From assembly GCA_951230915.1 (NCBI GenBank), contig OX579638.1, positions 19,858,696-19,922,695 of the forward strand: DNA of 64,000 bases, written 5' to 3'. This document shows positions 36,229-48,759 of this stretch, one piece after another. Made by a program: the position numbers and the translations under genes. The notes beneath the pieces were generated by a model. It saw nothing but the letters and a program-made list of their open reading frames with translations. It did not search any database and was not told the origin of the DNA. Every line of letters begins with the position of its first letter. Positions within the stretch are counted from its first letter, which is position 1. This DNA comes from Antitrichia curtipendula (taxonomy: Eukaryota; Streptophyta; Bryopsida; Hypnales; Leucodontaceae).

Positions 36229-39200
36229 TTACATCAAAGGAACTGCTGGATTTGTTCTTGCAGCTTGAAAATTGATGCTGCCACTGTTGTAATTTGCTTC
36301 TTGCTCTGAGTATGGGAGTTGAACAGCTATCCCCCTTCTAAGGTATGATCCTCCTCCAAGTGTGTTTGGACATTTCCAAGTTCCGTATGTCCAAGGCAAA
36401 TGTTGAATTGGAGGAAAGAGTGGAAGGGGAGTACCATGTGTTTGTAACCTCCGTTTTGCTCTTAGTCTTTCAATTGCAATTTTCTGATTAGACTTGCATT
36501 CTTGTGGTTGATAACCATAGTGGGGGGCCACATAGATACTCACCACAACATGCTCCCTGATGTTCTTGTGTAATTTTTCTCCTGCCTCCTTCACTGCTTT
36601 ATTTGACCATTGTTCTTTGAATGTCTTCAATGCAGTTCTTTCTGCCTTCTTCTTGAACTTGAAGGCTTCCAGTTGCAGCTTTTCTTCAAACTTCTTCAAC
36701 TTGGTGAGTTCCCTTTCTGCCTTTTTTCTTTGGATTTCTTCCAATGCCTTGCTCTTCTTTTCTGCTGCAGCTGTCACACTCTCTACATGTTGGGTGCTTG
36801 TCAAGATATGAGATGAAGAGTAGTCTATTCTAGCTTCACTATAAATTTTTTTTGACTTCATCACTTTTTGAGGTAATCTAAGGAATTTAGAGTAATGTTC
36901 TTCATTGGTATCTAGAGAAGCCTCTACATGATTTGTACAGACATCTTGAACATGAACTTCATCCTCCAAATCTACATAGTAATGAATCATGTTTTCTTGT
37001 GTGCTAGGTACATCTTCATCCATGATTTCTTGAATTTGGACATCTAGAGGTTTATCCACAAACCCTTCACTTGGTCCCATTTTTTTGTTGACTCTTGATG
37101 GATCTAGTGGCCAAATTCCAGTAGCTGCAAAACCAGATTTGATGTTTGCAGATGTCATTGCTTTTTGTAACCCTAGACTAACCCACTGAGCCAAGTCTTC
37201 TTTTCTAACATTTTGTCCCCTGTTTTGCATGTTCCAAATGTCTCTGTAGGCTTTGAAGGCTGTCTTGAAGGGCTTGAAAACAGAAACATCAAGGGGCTGA
37301 AGTGCATGGCTAGTGTGTGAAGGTAAGGAAACCAAATCTAACCCAGCTGCCCCTGCTTTTTGAATGACTTCCAAGGTGACATGGGAGTTGTGCCCATCTA
37401 ATACCATCAAATGTCTTTGGGTTGGACTCAAATTTCCTTTTTTTCCCACATTAGCAAGGAAATGATCCATCCACTTAGAGAAAAGGAAAGAAGTCATCCA
37501 TGCATTAGGTTGCATTGCCATAGTAGCATCATTTTCACATAGGCTCACATAATCCCTCATCCTATATAATCCCTTGAAGATGTAGAAGTTGGGAATTGTT
37601 TCTTCCCCTGCATTTATGGCTGATAGAACTGTTATGGACTCTCTTTGATTAGCCACTAATGAGTGAATTGTTTTGGTTCCCTTTTTTGCAAGGACCCTGC
37701 CTCCTCCTTTTCCAGCTTGGGTGCCACTTTCATCTGCATTCCAGATTTGATCTGGAGAGTAGGCATGTTTGGAATACATAGTTGCTAAATTTTCATAAAA
37801 AGTTTTGACATGGGGTGGACACAATCCTTAGGCCCTATTTACTTCCAAACCTTGTGCAACTCTAAGAGTATATTGTGGATTCCTTTTTTTGAACCACTTC
37901 AGCCAACTATCTCCAGGTATACCATTAGTAAATGGATTTGGTCTTTCTTGGACCATCTCAGCCACCTTTTCTTTGAGATCTTTGGTAGTTAGTGGAAGGC
38001 CCCAAGCTACCATGTTGTCCAAATATTTCAAGAGGGCTGCTTCTTCATTTTTGCTGAGGGTGCCTTGTCTTCCTCTTTTTCTTGATGTCCTCTTCCCATC
38101 AGCATGATTTACTAAGCTTGTTCTAGGTATTTTGTAAAATTCACTAACTTGTTGGATTTTGTGACCATCTTCTATTGCTTGGATTGCTAATTGGAGGGCT
38201 TCATCTGTCCAAGTTCCTCTTGCAGCTGTAGAGGTTTTTGTCTTTTTAGGTATTGACATCTTTTGAGCAACATCTATCAAAGGTCTCACAGAAGATGGTG
38301 GTTTGATTACCTCTTCTGTTCTTGATGCTTGCCTTGTGTTGTGTGTAGGATGACCTATGTTGGCTCCTTCTCCTTTGCTCCACAATGCCTTGCTTGTTGG
38401 TTCTCCAATCTCCAAGTTTAATTTGCCTTTCTTGTATTGTTGTTCTTCTTCATTGCCACTGCTGCCAGGTACATCTGGAAATGTTGGTATTCTTCTCTTC
38501 CCTTCCTCTGTTTTCTTGGCTGAAGTAATCTTCTTCTTGGCAGCCTTTGCTTGAATTTCTTTCATTTTGCAGAGGTCACCTTCATTTTCTTCACCATGGA
38601 CACTTGATTCAGAACTAGTGGACCCTTCACTTTTCCAACTTCTGTTGTAAGACCTCTCACTACTACTACTCTCTATGTCTGAGTTATTGTGTTGGCTAGA
38701 ATTGCTTGTTTCAAAAAAAGCTTTTGCCTCTAATATGGCTTTTCCTCTTTTGAATCTAGTACTACGACGTAGTGTCACATCTTCTCTTTCTTCAAGAGCC
38801 TTAACTTCTTGCAACTTTGGGTTGGATTGTATTGTAGTTTGCTGTGACTTCATTGTGGCAAGTTTTGGCTGGAACTTGGAGCTGTATTGCTGATCTTGTT
38901 CAATGCTCTTGCTCAAGCATACTGCTGGTGGTTGTAGGTTGTGAAGTTGGCCCTCCTTTCTTGAAGCATGCTGCTTAGACGTTGTAGGCTCTTCCTCCAT
39001 TTTTGGTGTAGAAATTGCATGCTGCATTCTCCTTCCACCAAGAACTCAAACTCCCCTCTGATATGCTCTAGCTGAATCTGGAATACCAAAAATGTCAATT
39101 AGTAGCTCTTCATACTCTTCTTCTTCACCTAGATAGCCTTGGTCCTCACTTTCTTCTTGTGAACCACTATTGTTGTTCAAGCTGTAGTACTCAATCATCC

Positions 39201-39309
39201 TCATCATCAACTCTTTCATACAAATCTTTGCTACTAGATGTAGCCATTGTATTCTGTGTACCAATATTCTACTGCAAGATTGTACTTTTCTAAACAAGAA
39301 TGTTGCCAC
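36229..39309 (-). pseudogene. pogo/Tigger-family transposase pseudogene
   Basis: One reading frame runs from 39309 to 36229 and is broken by TGA at 39046-39048 and TAA at 37828-37830. Order: an acidic leader (39309-39046); a ~265-residue serine-rich region from ATG 39027; a psq-type helix-turn-helix (RGTWTDEALQLAI); a CENP-B-type DNA-binding domain (DSWLKWFKKRNPQYTLRVAQ); then, past the TAA, the DDE domain. Catalytic aspartates are visible in WNADESG, VLDGHNSH and LQPLDVSVF, with 35 residues between the last two (DD35D). A lysine- and glutamate-rich coiled coil and a proline-rich tail follow. All DDE residues are kept, and the TAA lies precisely between binding and catalytic halves. It could once have mobilised this element and the AGGTA-ended MITEs, but now needs readthrough or is dead. 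Confidence 0.85.
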
Positions 39310-40198
39310 TCAAAACAAAACACTCACTTCTTCACTACCGAATTGCAAAGGGTGCTAGCAACTGCCCCACTTAACTCTAATGGTGGTCTAATTCGGTTTT
39401 TCTTCAACCTTGGAGCGCCAATTCTCAACCCAATTGTCATTTTTCAATTCCCAATGCGGTAACACTGACAGCTTAATGTGACCTTTACTTCAATACAAAA
39501 CCATCGTTTTACCTCTTTCATTGGATGTACTTTTGATGTATACCAAACATAAATGAGGTGTAATACAAACTATTTTTTGTTGAAAACGGTTAATTATTTT
39601 TATGAATGATTTGTACTTTTTTGACTTGCCTCTGACCGAATTGGGGCCTGATTCTAGGTGACCGGAATAGGCGAAATGACCACAATGGGCTGGTTTACCT
39701 TACTTCAATCTACTGTTTGGATTACTAGGTTTTTGAACTATGTGAGTGGAAAATGTGTGCAAAAATTGGACAATGTATTGTCAAATCTTGAAACATAGTC
39801 GCATTGCAAGATTTTTTTAATATGTTTCATGTCTTAGATTGACTTGAAAATTGGTAGATGTATGCTTGGCAAGATATTGATTATGGAAAAAATTAAATTT
39901 GTTGTTCATAGAGTAAAAATTGATCACAAGAGGTGGTCAAAGTCATCTGAAATTTTTGGATAAGGCCCCTCCAAAATAAAAGTTGTCACTTTAAATGCAA
40001 TTATCCTTAAATCTATGCGGTCAAATTACATAAATTTTTTACCACATTATCTCATATAGACTTAGTACAAGATCCTATGGTTACATTTTGGAAAAATTCA
40101 TCTTGTGCGTTTTTTCGATCAATGCATTAAAAATGGCAGTTTTCAGTGTTTTTTGAGGCAGAAAATCCTAGGAAATGTCTTGGGACTTTAGGGGTTAA

Positions 40199-40735
40199 AA
40201 TGTTGAAATACATAATTTCACCTTTCGGAAGGACTAAAAAAACCTACATTTTGAAGTTTAGGCACACTGTTGAACTTGCAATTGGTGAAAATATTCACTC
40301 TAAAATTTTGGGACAATGTACTTGAATTAATTAATTAATTAATTAATCAAAAGATCATACAATTTGTTTTATTAGAAAATAAATATTGATGAAGATTTTG
40401 ACCTTGCTTTGGAGACAAGTATTTTGAAGCGGTTTTGGGCCTCTAAACGCAATGGTCCTTTAGGGATTTAAAAGTAGTGTATTTTTGTAACAATAAATAT
40501 TGATATAGTGTCAAATGTTGAGAACTTAGTGTGGAGCATTCTAGTTTTACTATTTAATATAATATAGACAAAATCCAAATAGACCCAACACAATTTGCAA
40601 CCCCTACTCTTACTTTGGTGCAAGGAAATGTTATGGAAGTAATCCCACGTATGTCACTGATAGTAACAACACTTCCACATAGTTGCTATAATTCAACATT
40701 TATTATTTTATGGGATCTCATTGGCAAGTGAAGGA
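40199..40735. repeat. Right half of interrupted dispersed repeat
   Basis: It matches 26310-26860 (for example CATTTTGAAGTTTAGGCACA and CTAAACGCAATGGTCCTTTA), completing the repeat begun at 29405. Confidence 0.85.
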
Positions 40736-40961
40736 GGACTCTAATGCATTTTAGAATGCATTATTTGGTTCCATGTATGAAAAAGTTGTAAATTTACATA
40801 GTTTTGTTTATAAGTATATCCAAATTGATTGCCTCTCAATTTTGGATTGTGCACATCTTGTTTAATCAATATCTAATCGTTGTGTTGCTTTTTTGTTCCA
40901 ATGCATGTGATATTGTTTTGAAACTTGATTATAGGTGCATGTATCTTACTGAGAACTATAG

Positions 40962-41663
40962 GATGATTGCAAGAAAGATTGGTCCTATTTTGCGTCACAA
41001 TTGGAGTGATGGAATTGTCATTACCCGTAACTTTTGGAAAATGAGCCACTATATTTGGAAATTTTACTGAAGATGAAAACTTTGAAAATGTTGAGATTCT
41101 TTATTTTTCAAAAAAATTGAAAAAAAATTAATAATTAAATTTTAGTTTAGCTTATTTGTCACACTTTATGGTTTAGAATTTTTTACTACTATGGAGTATC
41201 CAAAAATAATGATGTAGACTTGAAATTTTTGAGGGCTATTTTCACACTAGATGGAGCATGTGCCTACCAAAGGAAACTTATAAAAAAGCAATTTTATGTT
41301 CTCCACATACATGCTAATAGGACACCCTTGCATGCACACATCTGAACATTGAAGATGGTTTTGAGATCATACTTTTCATGAAATCTTTTCATCACAAAGT
41401 TCTATCAAATGGAAAATTGTTAGTTTCTTTAAAAATTATTTTTCCTATTCTCTTACAATTTAAAACACCAAATTTGCATCCTTTTCTAGTTCTCCTATTT
41501 AGAAAACAATTCTATGGTTTTTCCTTCCTAGGATAATTTTTTTTAAAGGTGTATACATTTGACATATTTGACATTTAAAAAAAAATTATTTTTCTAATTT
41601 TAAAGTATTTCCAGAGTATTATGCAAACGCTACCAAAATTAGTTGGTCTTTCTTGCAACCACC
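40962..41663. mobile_element. ~700-bp element related to the one at 9314
   Basis: The ends GGATGATTGCAAGAAAG and, inverted, GGGTGGTTGCAAGAAAG resemble GGTAGTTGCAAGAAAC of the 9314-10148 element. TATA flanks both sides, a possible target duplication. Part of the interior (41220-41450) reappears inverted at about 62280-62430. It is non-coding. Confidence 0.5.
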
Positions 41664-43234
41664 CTATATGTATGGTTGGATTTTGACAACATAGTGGAAA
41701 AATGGGGCAATATACAAGATTGGAAGGAGTTGAAAAGTAACTATTTTGCAAATTTTATGAACACATCCAAGCAATTTATTTGCATGGCAAACGGTTTGTT
41801 CATTATACATTCATCTGTCTAGAAGTATAAATGCTTGTAGATTATTATTGCTTCCATACAGGGAATTTATAGTCACATTAGCATCCATTTGGATAAGAAT
41901 TTTTTCCTCAAAGAAAAAAATGGGAAAACATATGTTTTGGAATTTACTACCTATTAATAGCATATCACTAGATTTTTCAAAAATAAATTGACCACTTCTA
42001 TACATGTTAAAATTTTTCCAATTTCCCGTTCAATGCAAAAGAAAATTGTGAATCTAACAATTCTAAATATTGATGTCAAAACAAGGATTACCTTACAATA
42101 GCACAAATATGGTTCACATGTCAAGGAGCATCCTACTTATTTTCATTAGCTTCCCTAAAGCTCACTAAATGTTTAATTCTAACTCCTACACAAATGGACT
42201 TTTGCCACATAAGGCTACTTTGGACACTTCATTTTGGAAGTACTTGTGTCCTTGTTGTCAAACTAAAAGCCACTAAAAAGTTCAAGTTCAATGCTTCACT
42301 CAATTGTATTTGAGTGGAATGGAGAGGAGTTTGTCGCAATATTTGACTCCAAATTGCACCATTTTAAGGAAATTGAAGAATAATATTTTCATTTATTTTA
42401 CATAGATTGAAATTTTACTATAAACTGGTTTTTGATTTTTTTTGAAAAATAAGGGATCTATCAAGTTAGACATCTCTAATAAAAATTTCAAGTTAATCAA
42501 GTTCATGCTTCAAAAGTTATAGCAGATGACAACTTTGTCATTTCAAATGCAATACAAAATCAAGTACCTATCTTTCTTGCAATCATCCATTAGTGAATGC
42601 AAAGATATTTCCAATTTGATATATTTTTTTCTCAACATGACCACATTGAAAAACATTTTTTTTTTAATGTTTGAATTTTTCTTTAAAAAAATTTCCATGG
42701 ATTTCCAAACTAATTTTTAAAGTAAGTCAATAGCTTGAAGAAATTTTTCTACAAATTCCTATATTTATCTCATACAAGTTTGTATATTTGAAAAGTATTT
42801 GTATATTTTAGATAATGATTAGTTTGGTTTTCTGGTAGATTTTGGTCCCATGGACGATAATATATTGAGTTTACTAAAGTATAATGTTGGTGTTGTGTAA
42901 TATTATTGACTAGTGTCTAAGCGAAGGGGTAATTCTTTATGATAGTGCCCATGGCCTATAACATTATTTGAGCAATCACATCCCTTAAGTAATGACAACA
43001 CAATGTTTGTCATTCAAAGCTTGGAAAATTGAGAAAGAAAATATTTATTCATGAAAAATAATATTAATTTAACTTTGCCATTCATGTTTTATGACAAATT
43101 TATTGGTCTCATAACCAACTACCAATATTGGTCTCCTTCTCTCTTTCATAGTGAGTTTTGAGTCTCAAAACTTGCAAGATCCATTTTTGTCCACCTTATT
43201 TACTTGCATGTTGAGTTTCAAATCATTGCTAGAG
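41664..43234. other. AT-rich sequence, no feature recognised
   Basis: I see no coding sequence or bounded element in these 1.6 kb. Short open frames are low-complexity. Confidence 0.4.
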
Positions 43235-46200
43235 AGACAATATTTTCCATCTTTTCATGTTAGCACATAGTATTCTTTGCTTCTAGACATTTTGAATTCA
43301 ATTTAGGAATCACCTTTCATTCATTGATGCCATCCTCTTTTGTTCTATTAATATATAATCCAATATTATCTTTTAAACATAAATTCTACAATGGTGGAGG
43401 CAAACGATCTTAATTTCTATCTTCTTTATAGTGATTGCAACACTATAAAACTCTTTGTTAATAAAATCAAAGGTGAAGCCATGTATTTTTAGAACATCCT
43501 AATTTTATTTGAGAATTTGAATAAAGTGAAAAATATTTGGAAATTCTTATAAGGTCTTGAACATTTAGTTCAAAAAAATATTCATACAATGACAAAACTA
43601 TTTTAAAATAATAATCATACTTTGTAGATAGACTTTTTGATAATCTATTGATTTTTTATTATTTATTTTGCAAAGATGTAATACTTGTCATCTATAAGTC
43701 ATAAACTTTTTTATTATTTTGATGAATATTTGGAATTTCTATGAAACAAGATTCATATCAAATGCAAAATATGCTCTAAAATTCTAAAATTTCCTATATA
43801 TATAACAATAATAATAAAAACAACAATTATTATTGTTATTATATTATTTTAGAACATCATGATGTTGAAAATTGTTTACCATGTCATTTGAAAAATAAAA
43901 AAATAAACACCTCAAGGTAATAGGCCCAATATTAAAATTGCTAAGAAAATTATTCAAAATGTTAGTAGGTCCAAAGCTCCTACCCTCCTGAAATCCTTAA
44001 AAAGCCATTGCAAGACATCAAACCTTTTAGGTTGAGTGAAATCCATTTTAGGACTAAGAAGAAAAACAACTCATGCATTCCATCATCCTATTGCCAGCCA
44101 AGGAAAAGTCTTGGAGTTCTTGTTGTTTCGTAAGTTGTATTTTGGATCATGTTGGACTTTGAACCAAATTCGTTAAATACAAATACTAAAGTAGGATTTA
44201 TTTCTTGAAGAAAAGCAGAATGAAGATAGATTTTACTTCCGATTTTATTCCCCAATTTGAAAGCAAATAAGAATATCGCCACGGATTTCATATTGAAAAT
44301 GAGATGAAACCTTTGACAAATTCTTTTAAAAAGTACAACAACATTATTGAACCTTGCGGTACGGGGATTTCTGCATCCCACGAGCTTCAAGGTAAAAGAC
44401 TTTTTGCCGTTTCCATGAATCATGACCCCTTTTACAATTCAAAATCTTGAATGCAAACTTAGCTATAAAATGTGCTTCAATGGAAGAAGATTTTTTTTTT
44501 GTTGTAGTAACATTCATTAGTAGAAGGACTCACCAACCTTTCTATTCAAAATTGTTAGGACCCTATACATGTGCTCTAAGGTCTAGATTAATCAATGGAT
44601 AATTTTATTTTTTCTAATTTTTTCTTAAATGAATGTAAAGGTAAAAAAATATTTTTTCCAACCAATGCATGCACGTTGATATCCATGTCATTCTATAGCT
44701 CCATACACATGGCTATACATGATAAATATTGATTGTAGCAAATAAACTAAGATAATCAAAATTTAAGGTGATGTTAGACATAAATCCAAAGAGTCTCCCT
44801 CTCCATCATATACATTTAATTCTTCCTCTAACTTCCTAACTTCTCCTCAACCTTCCTAGTGTCTTCTCTAGACATCCAAAATTATTCTTCACACATCCTA
44901 ACTTCTTCTTTTGCATTCTTGTATTCATACACATAATGTTTAATAATCTTCATAATTTCTTCAAATGGTGGCCTCATTGAAGGATCCTTGTGCCAACACC
45001 TATTCACCAAATCCACCAAATGGAGTCGCACTGCTTAAAACAAACTCCCAAACCTCAGAAGTACCACCAGTACAATACATCCACTTGGGTAATTATTGAA
45101 TAGAATCAAGTCCCAAATCATTTTCATCAATGAAAAACCGTCTAGGATATTTATCCTGCGGACAACATAAAATATGCACGTTGTCCTCTGCAACCTCTTA
45201 ATTCCACTCTGATGTCCCCTTTTTGTTAACCTACTCATGTTGAGAGGTGGAACACGAGTCCACAACTAGATCCTCTAGAGTTGTGTCAGAAGCGCTTGCC
45301 AACTCACTCCAATGCACTTTGGATAATTCAATCTCCGCCCTCACCTTTGCCTGCTCATCATTCACATCCAACATCTCCATGGCGGCCCTCACACTCTCAA
45401 TATGCATTGAGTGAAACTTTGTAGAGTTTGGGGCTACATCTGGATTGGGTTCATCAGCCATGGCTACTTTCTTGAAGAACACACGGCTTCTAGGCCCTTA
45501 TCAAATGGAAGGCTTCCTTAGAAATTGCACAACCATTAGATGCGCTTCACAAGAAACCACTTCATTTGGTGGAATGCGCATTATAACGAAGTAGGCTAAT
45601 GACACCAAATTAGGTCCACAGAGGCAATTGAAGTTGAGTTCACGAGAATAATTTGTGGAGTACAACACATGCTACCAAATAGACACCAAAACAAATGGCG
45701 ACATAGTATGGGAAGCAGACCAAACCCCCCAAAAGCTAACAAATAAGACCAAATGGAGAATACAACCGGTGCTAGGAATCAAACTCGAGGAGTTCACTTA
45801 GAGTATCCATTAGAAACCACGTGCGAACAAAACTTTGGACTCCATATATACTTTTTGAAATTTAAATATAAATAAATAAATAAAAATAAGAATAGATTTT
45901 TCTACTTTGAAATTTTATGTTTTGAATAATTGATATTTTATTTGTTAATCATAATTAGTTACAAATTTTTGAAGTAAAAAGATGCACTGGAGAACTGAAA
46001 AAAATAACTTTCACACCCCTATATTATATTAAAAAAAAAATTCTAAAAGATGAACAAAAAAATTCTAAAAATAACTCTCTATTGAAAGCTCATTTTGAAT
46101 TGAATATTGAGTCAATGGTCATCTAAATGTGTTCTCTATAATTATTTGAGTTGAAGAACATGTCATTTTAATTCATTTTCAACCTCTTCTAGAAATCATT

Positions 46201-47340
46201 TCATATTTTATTTGAGTTGAAATTTTTTGCAATAGAAACCTATCGTCATTATTAAACAATTCTCAAATATTTAGGTTGAAATTATAGTTTATTAGAAACC
46301 ACTTGTTCGGACGTAGTTTGTTGTAGTAGAACTAAGTGCACCCTCCGAAGTACTATTTGGTATTTGATATTTGCAAGGGAATAGGAAAAAGCTAAAACAA
46401 TGATAACGCAAACTCCCATCGCTTGCTTGCATGTAACACTCTCAAGTGCGAATCCTAGATTGAACATTCGAAACTCACCTCCAATTCCACAAGATGCCAC
46501 AATATGCAGCCTCCACGCCAACCAAAGCTTTTGTACCAATCTTAGGAACTAGCACCAAGCACCTGATTTGTTGGATCAATTATGTGCATCATGAACTCTA
46601 TTTTTTGGACAAAAAGATTACAGTTAGAAACGCTTATATGGTTGTGAAATATAAATTGAATGCATTGCCCAATTTCAACAAATACTTCAAATGCAAGGAC
46701 ATTAAGATGTAAGAATGATCCATATTGCAACCTATACTCTCTCTACAATGGCTAATGCTACCCCATGCTCTCAATTCCAAAAAAAGATCCAGATATTGTG
46801 AGAACCAACATCATTTGCATGTTTGTCAAACTGTTGTTGTTTTAAATTCCATAAATGTCAATTTCCTTCATTTTTTGTGTACAACAACCCGAAATGATGT
46901 ATGCCAACATGCTAAGGCACAAGAAGTTTTTTTGAAGTTCTAAGAAAAAGCCGGCAAAAGATAAAGTAATTTCAAATCATGTTGAACAAAATTGAGTGTA
47001 TGACATGGCTAACTTTGAAATTGATTTTCTTTCAAATCACAACTCATTTTTTCTTCAAACTTCCATAGTGATGTGTAGTTTGTCACACACTACAACTTTC
47101 GTATATCTACTTTTGGATGCTCACGATAAAGTTGAATTTGAGGCCTAATTTGTACATAACTTTATACTCAGTTTTGTCAGTCACTTACATAATTTGGGGC
47201 CTCTAATTGAGAATATAAATTCAGAATTTCAACATATTATCAAATGTTGCAAGTAAAAAATTCCCAATGGTCACCCCTGTGGGGCAATGAGGGGGTCAAT
47301 TCACTCTGGCCGTGTGGACCTGGCTGACCCTAAACTTGGC
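43235..47340 (+). repeat. 4.1-kb segmental duplication, copy II
   Basis: It is collinear with 415-4503 in direct orientation, with scattered substitutions and small indels. After the shared end at CTAAACTTGGC, this copy continues into a block (47341-47420) related to 22740 and 27920, whereas copy I continues into MITE A. Confidence 0.85.
44790..45482 (-). pseudogene. Kinase pseudogene, catalytic domain deleted (copy II)
   Basis: From 45482 the frame reads the same N-terminus as the other copies (about 80 codons including ESVRAAMEMLDVNDEQAKVR), then stops at 45231-45233. The same deletion junction as in copy I (CACCAAATCCACCAAATGGA) joins the N-terminal part to the C-terminal tail near 45000, and further frameshifts are present. 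It is not functional. Confidence 0.8.
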
Positions 47341-47937
47341 AACCCAACGGAATCTCCGGTTGGTCCGGTGGGTGCGATTCTTCGCCAGTTAAGCCTTCGT
47401 TAATTTCTTTGTTATGGTAAGTCACTATTGGTGACTATGCAGGCTTGGCACACATAACATAAGCAGAGTCTGCCTTCCCTCTGACAGAATGGTGCCGAAT
47501 ATTCGGCACCATCAGTAGCTAACAAACACGCGTCGAAATTTGTCTGACGAACTCTGTTCAGAAGCAAGCAAGAGGGGGTTGGTGAACAAACTAGAGAACA
47601 CTCAAGGCTAACCCAAGCTGGGTTACTAAAAAATAATGCACTCAACCGGGTTAGTAAAAAAATTGCACTTAACTAGGTTAGCAACAGAATAAATATTTTG
47701 AATAAAATTTTCAAGATAAAAGCATTAAACTTTGAACTCTAAGTTGCAATTTCCTCTCAACATTTTGAAAGCCACTCGATTCATGACTTTACAATGAGAA
47801 GACAACTCTTTACATACATATGGGGTGTTAGGAGGTAAAACAAACAATGTGGGACATATAAATTAAAATTAGTAGGAGCTCAATCACTCATAGTTAAGTC
47901 AAATTAAAACAAGAATTGTATTTAAAATAGAATTTCA
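47341..47937. other. Gene-derived debris and AT-rich sequence
   Basis: 47341-47420 resembles a piece of the 27.9-kb segment (GGTGGGTGCGATTCTTCGCC). A 77-codon minus-strand frame (47412-47645) is not recognised. Confidence 0.35.
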
Positions 47938-48270
47938 GACCTCATTTAGTCATAGTAGAATAACTTTTTTCAAAAAAATTTGAACTAAAAAAAGTTAAAA
48001 CATCAAGTTAAATTGCATATCCAAAAATCCGTTTGATATTTCAAGCCTCCAATTAAAAGTTATAGATAAATTTCAAAGAGGAGTTGGAAGGGACGTTTTC
48101 TTTTACATTTTCAAACATCCTCTTTGAATTTTGTCCATAACTTTTGATTGGAGGCTTGAAATATCAAACGGATTTTTGGAGATAAAATTTAAATTGATTT
48201 AACAACTTTTACTTGTCCAAAATATTTTGAGAAAAGTTATTCTACTATGACTAAATAAGGTCTAAAATTC
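47938..48270. repeat. ~330-bp foldback element, copy 2
   Basis: The arms TAGTCATAGTAGAATAACTT and AAGTTATTCTACTATGACTA are exact complements at the ends. CAAAAATCCGTTTGATATTT pairs with AAATATCAAACGGATTTTTG further in. It is the same family as 13560-13880 and non-coding. Confidence 0.82.
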
Positions 48271-48755
48271 TACATCAAACATGATTTTTACATTTTGACA
48301 ATGAGTGGTCAAGCTCTCATTTTCAAATTATCCCATATCCTTTGAGGAATCATGATTGACAATTGATTTCAATATAAAAATGACAGCTCCAACCTTCCAT
48401 ACTACAAATGTCCTTATCGATCCATCAAAATTATTTTTGTTGGCTAATTAGGATAAAATGACATTGGGATAGGGTTTTCAAGATTCTCGGCAAATCATCT
48501 TAAGAATTTTGATGGCCCAATTTGAATTGTTTGGCTGGTTCAAGGTTTTGCAAAAAGAATAGTGTACAGAAATCTGCTGCCACGATCTTGGTGGTGGGTA
48601 CTGAAACTTACTTTAATTCTCAGATTGATGTTTTTTGTGGATGAGGCCTCCAAAGAGGAAAAGGCAGGCTCTCTGAAGGCTACTGAATGTTATGCACTCA
48701 TGGGCAGAGTTTCGTGACAATTTTGCATTACGGCAGACGAACCATTTCCAACCAC
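48271..48755. other. No feature recognised
   Basis: The last ~70 bp (CTCATGGGCAGAGTTTCGTG and following) also occur before MITE A at 4.5 kb and near 28.21 kb, so this is part of a dispersed unit. No gene is seen. Confidence 0.35.
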
Positions 48756-48759
48756 TTAA

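Larger units (their letters stand above)
30482..39700. mobile_element. 9.2-kb pogo/Tigger-like element carrying CAND1
   Basis: Perfect 24-bp terminal inverted repeats (first 20 bases AGGTAAACCAGCCCATTGTG) lie at 30482-30505 and 39677-39700, flanked by TA at 30480-30481 and 39701-39702 as expected of Tc1/mariner/pogo elements. Inside are a plus-strand CAND1 fragment with introns (about 31226-35095) and a minus-strand pogo-family transposase pseudogene (39309-36229), arranged tail to tail. Both arms of a MITE and then both arms of a dispersed repeat continue in register outside it, which supports a single insertion of the whole 9.2 kb. Presence of introns indicates capture at the DNA level, not through mRNA. 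Confidence 0.85.
29841..40194. mobile_element. piggyBac-type MITE hosting the pogo element
   Basis: It starts CTCCTAAAGTCCC and ends GGGACTTTAGGGG, with TTAA at 29837-29840 and 40195-40198. The left arm (29841-30479) resembles the inverted right end of the copy at 56550-57457 (GTCCCTAC...GGGACAAA). The right arm (39703-40194) resembles the end at 8200-8654. The two arms total about 1.1 kb. The gap between them is the 9.2-kb pogo-like element. The pre-insertion site survives at 26306-26309. Confidence 0.85.

Noticed and set aside
38357..38893. Plus-strand frames opposite the pogo transposase
   Set aside because: These are shadows of the serine-rich minus-strand coding region.
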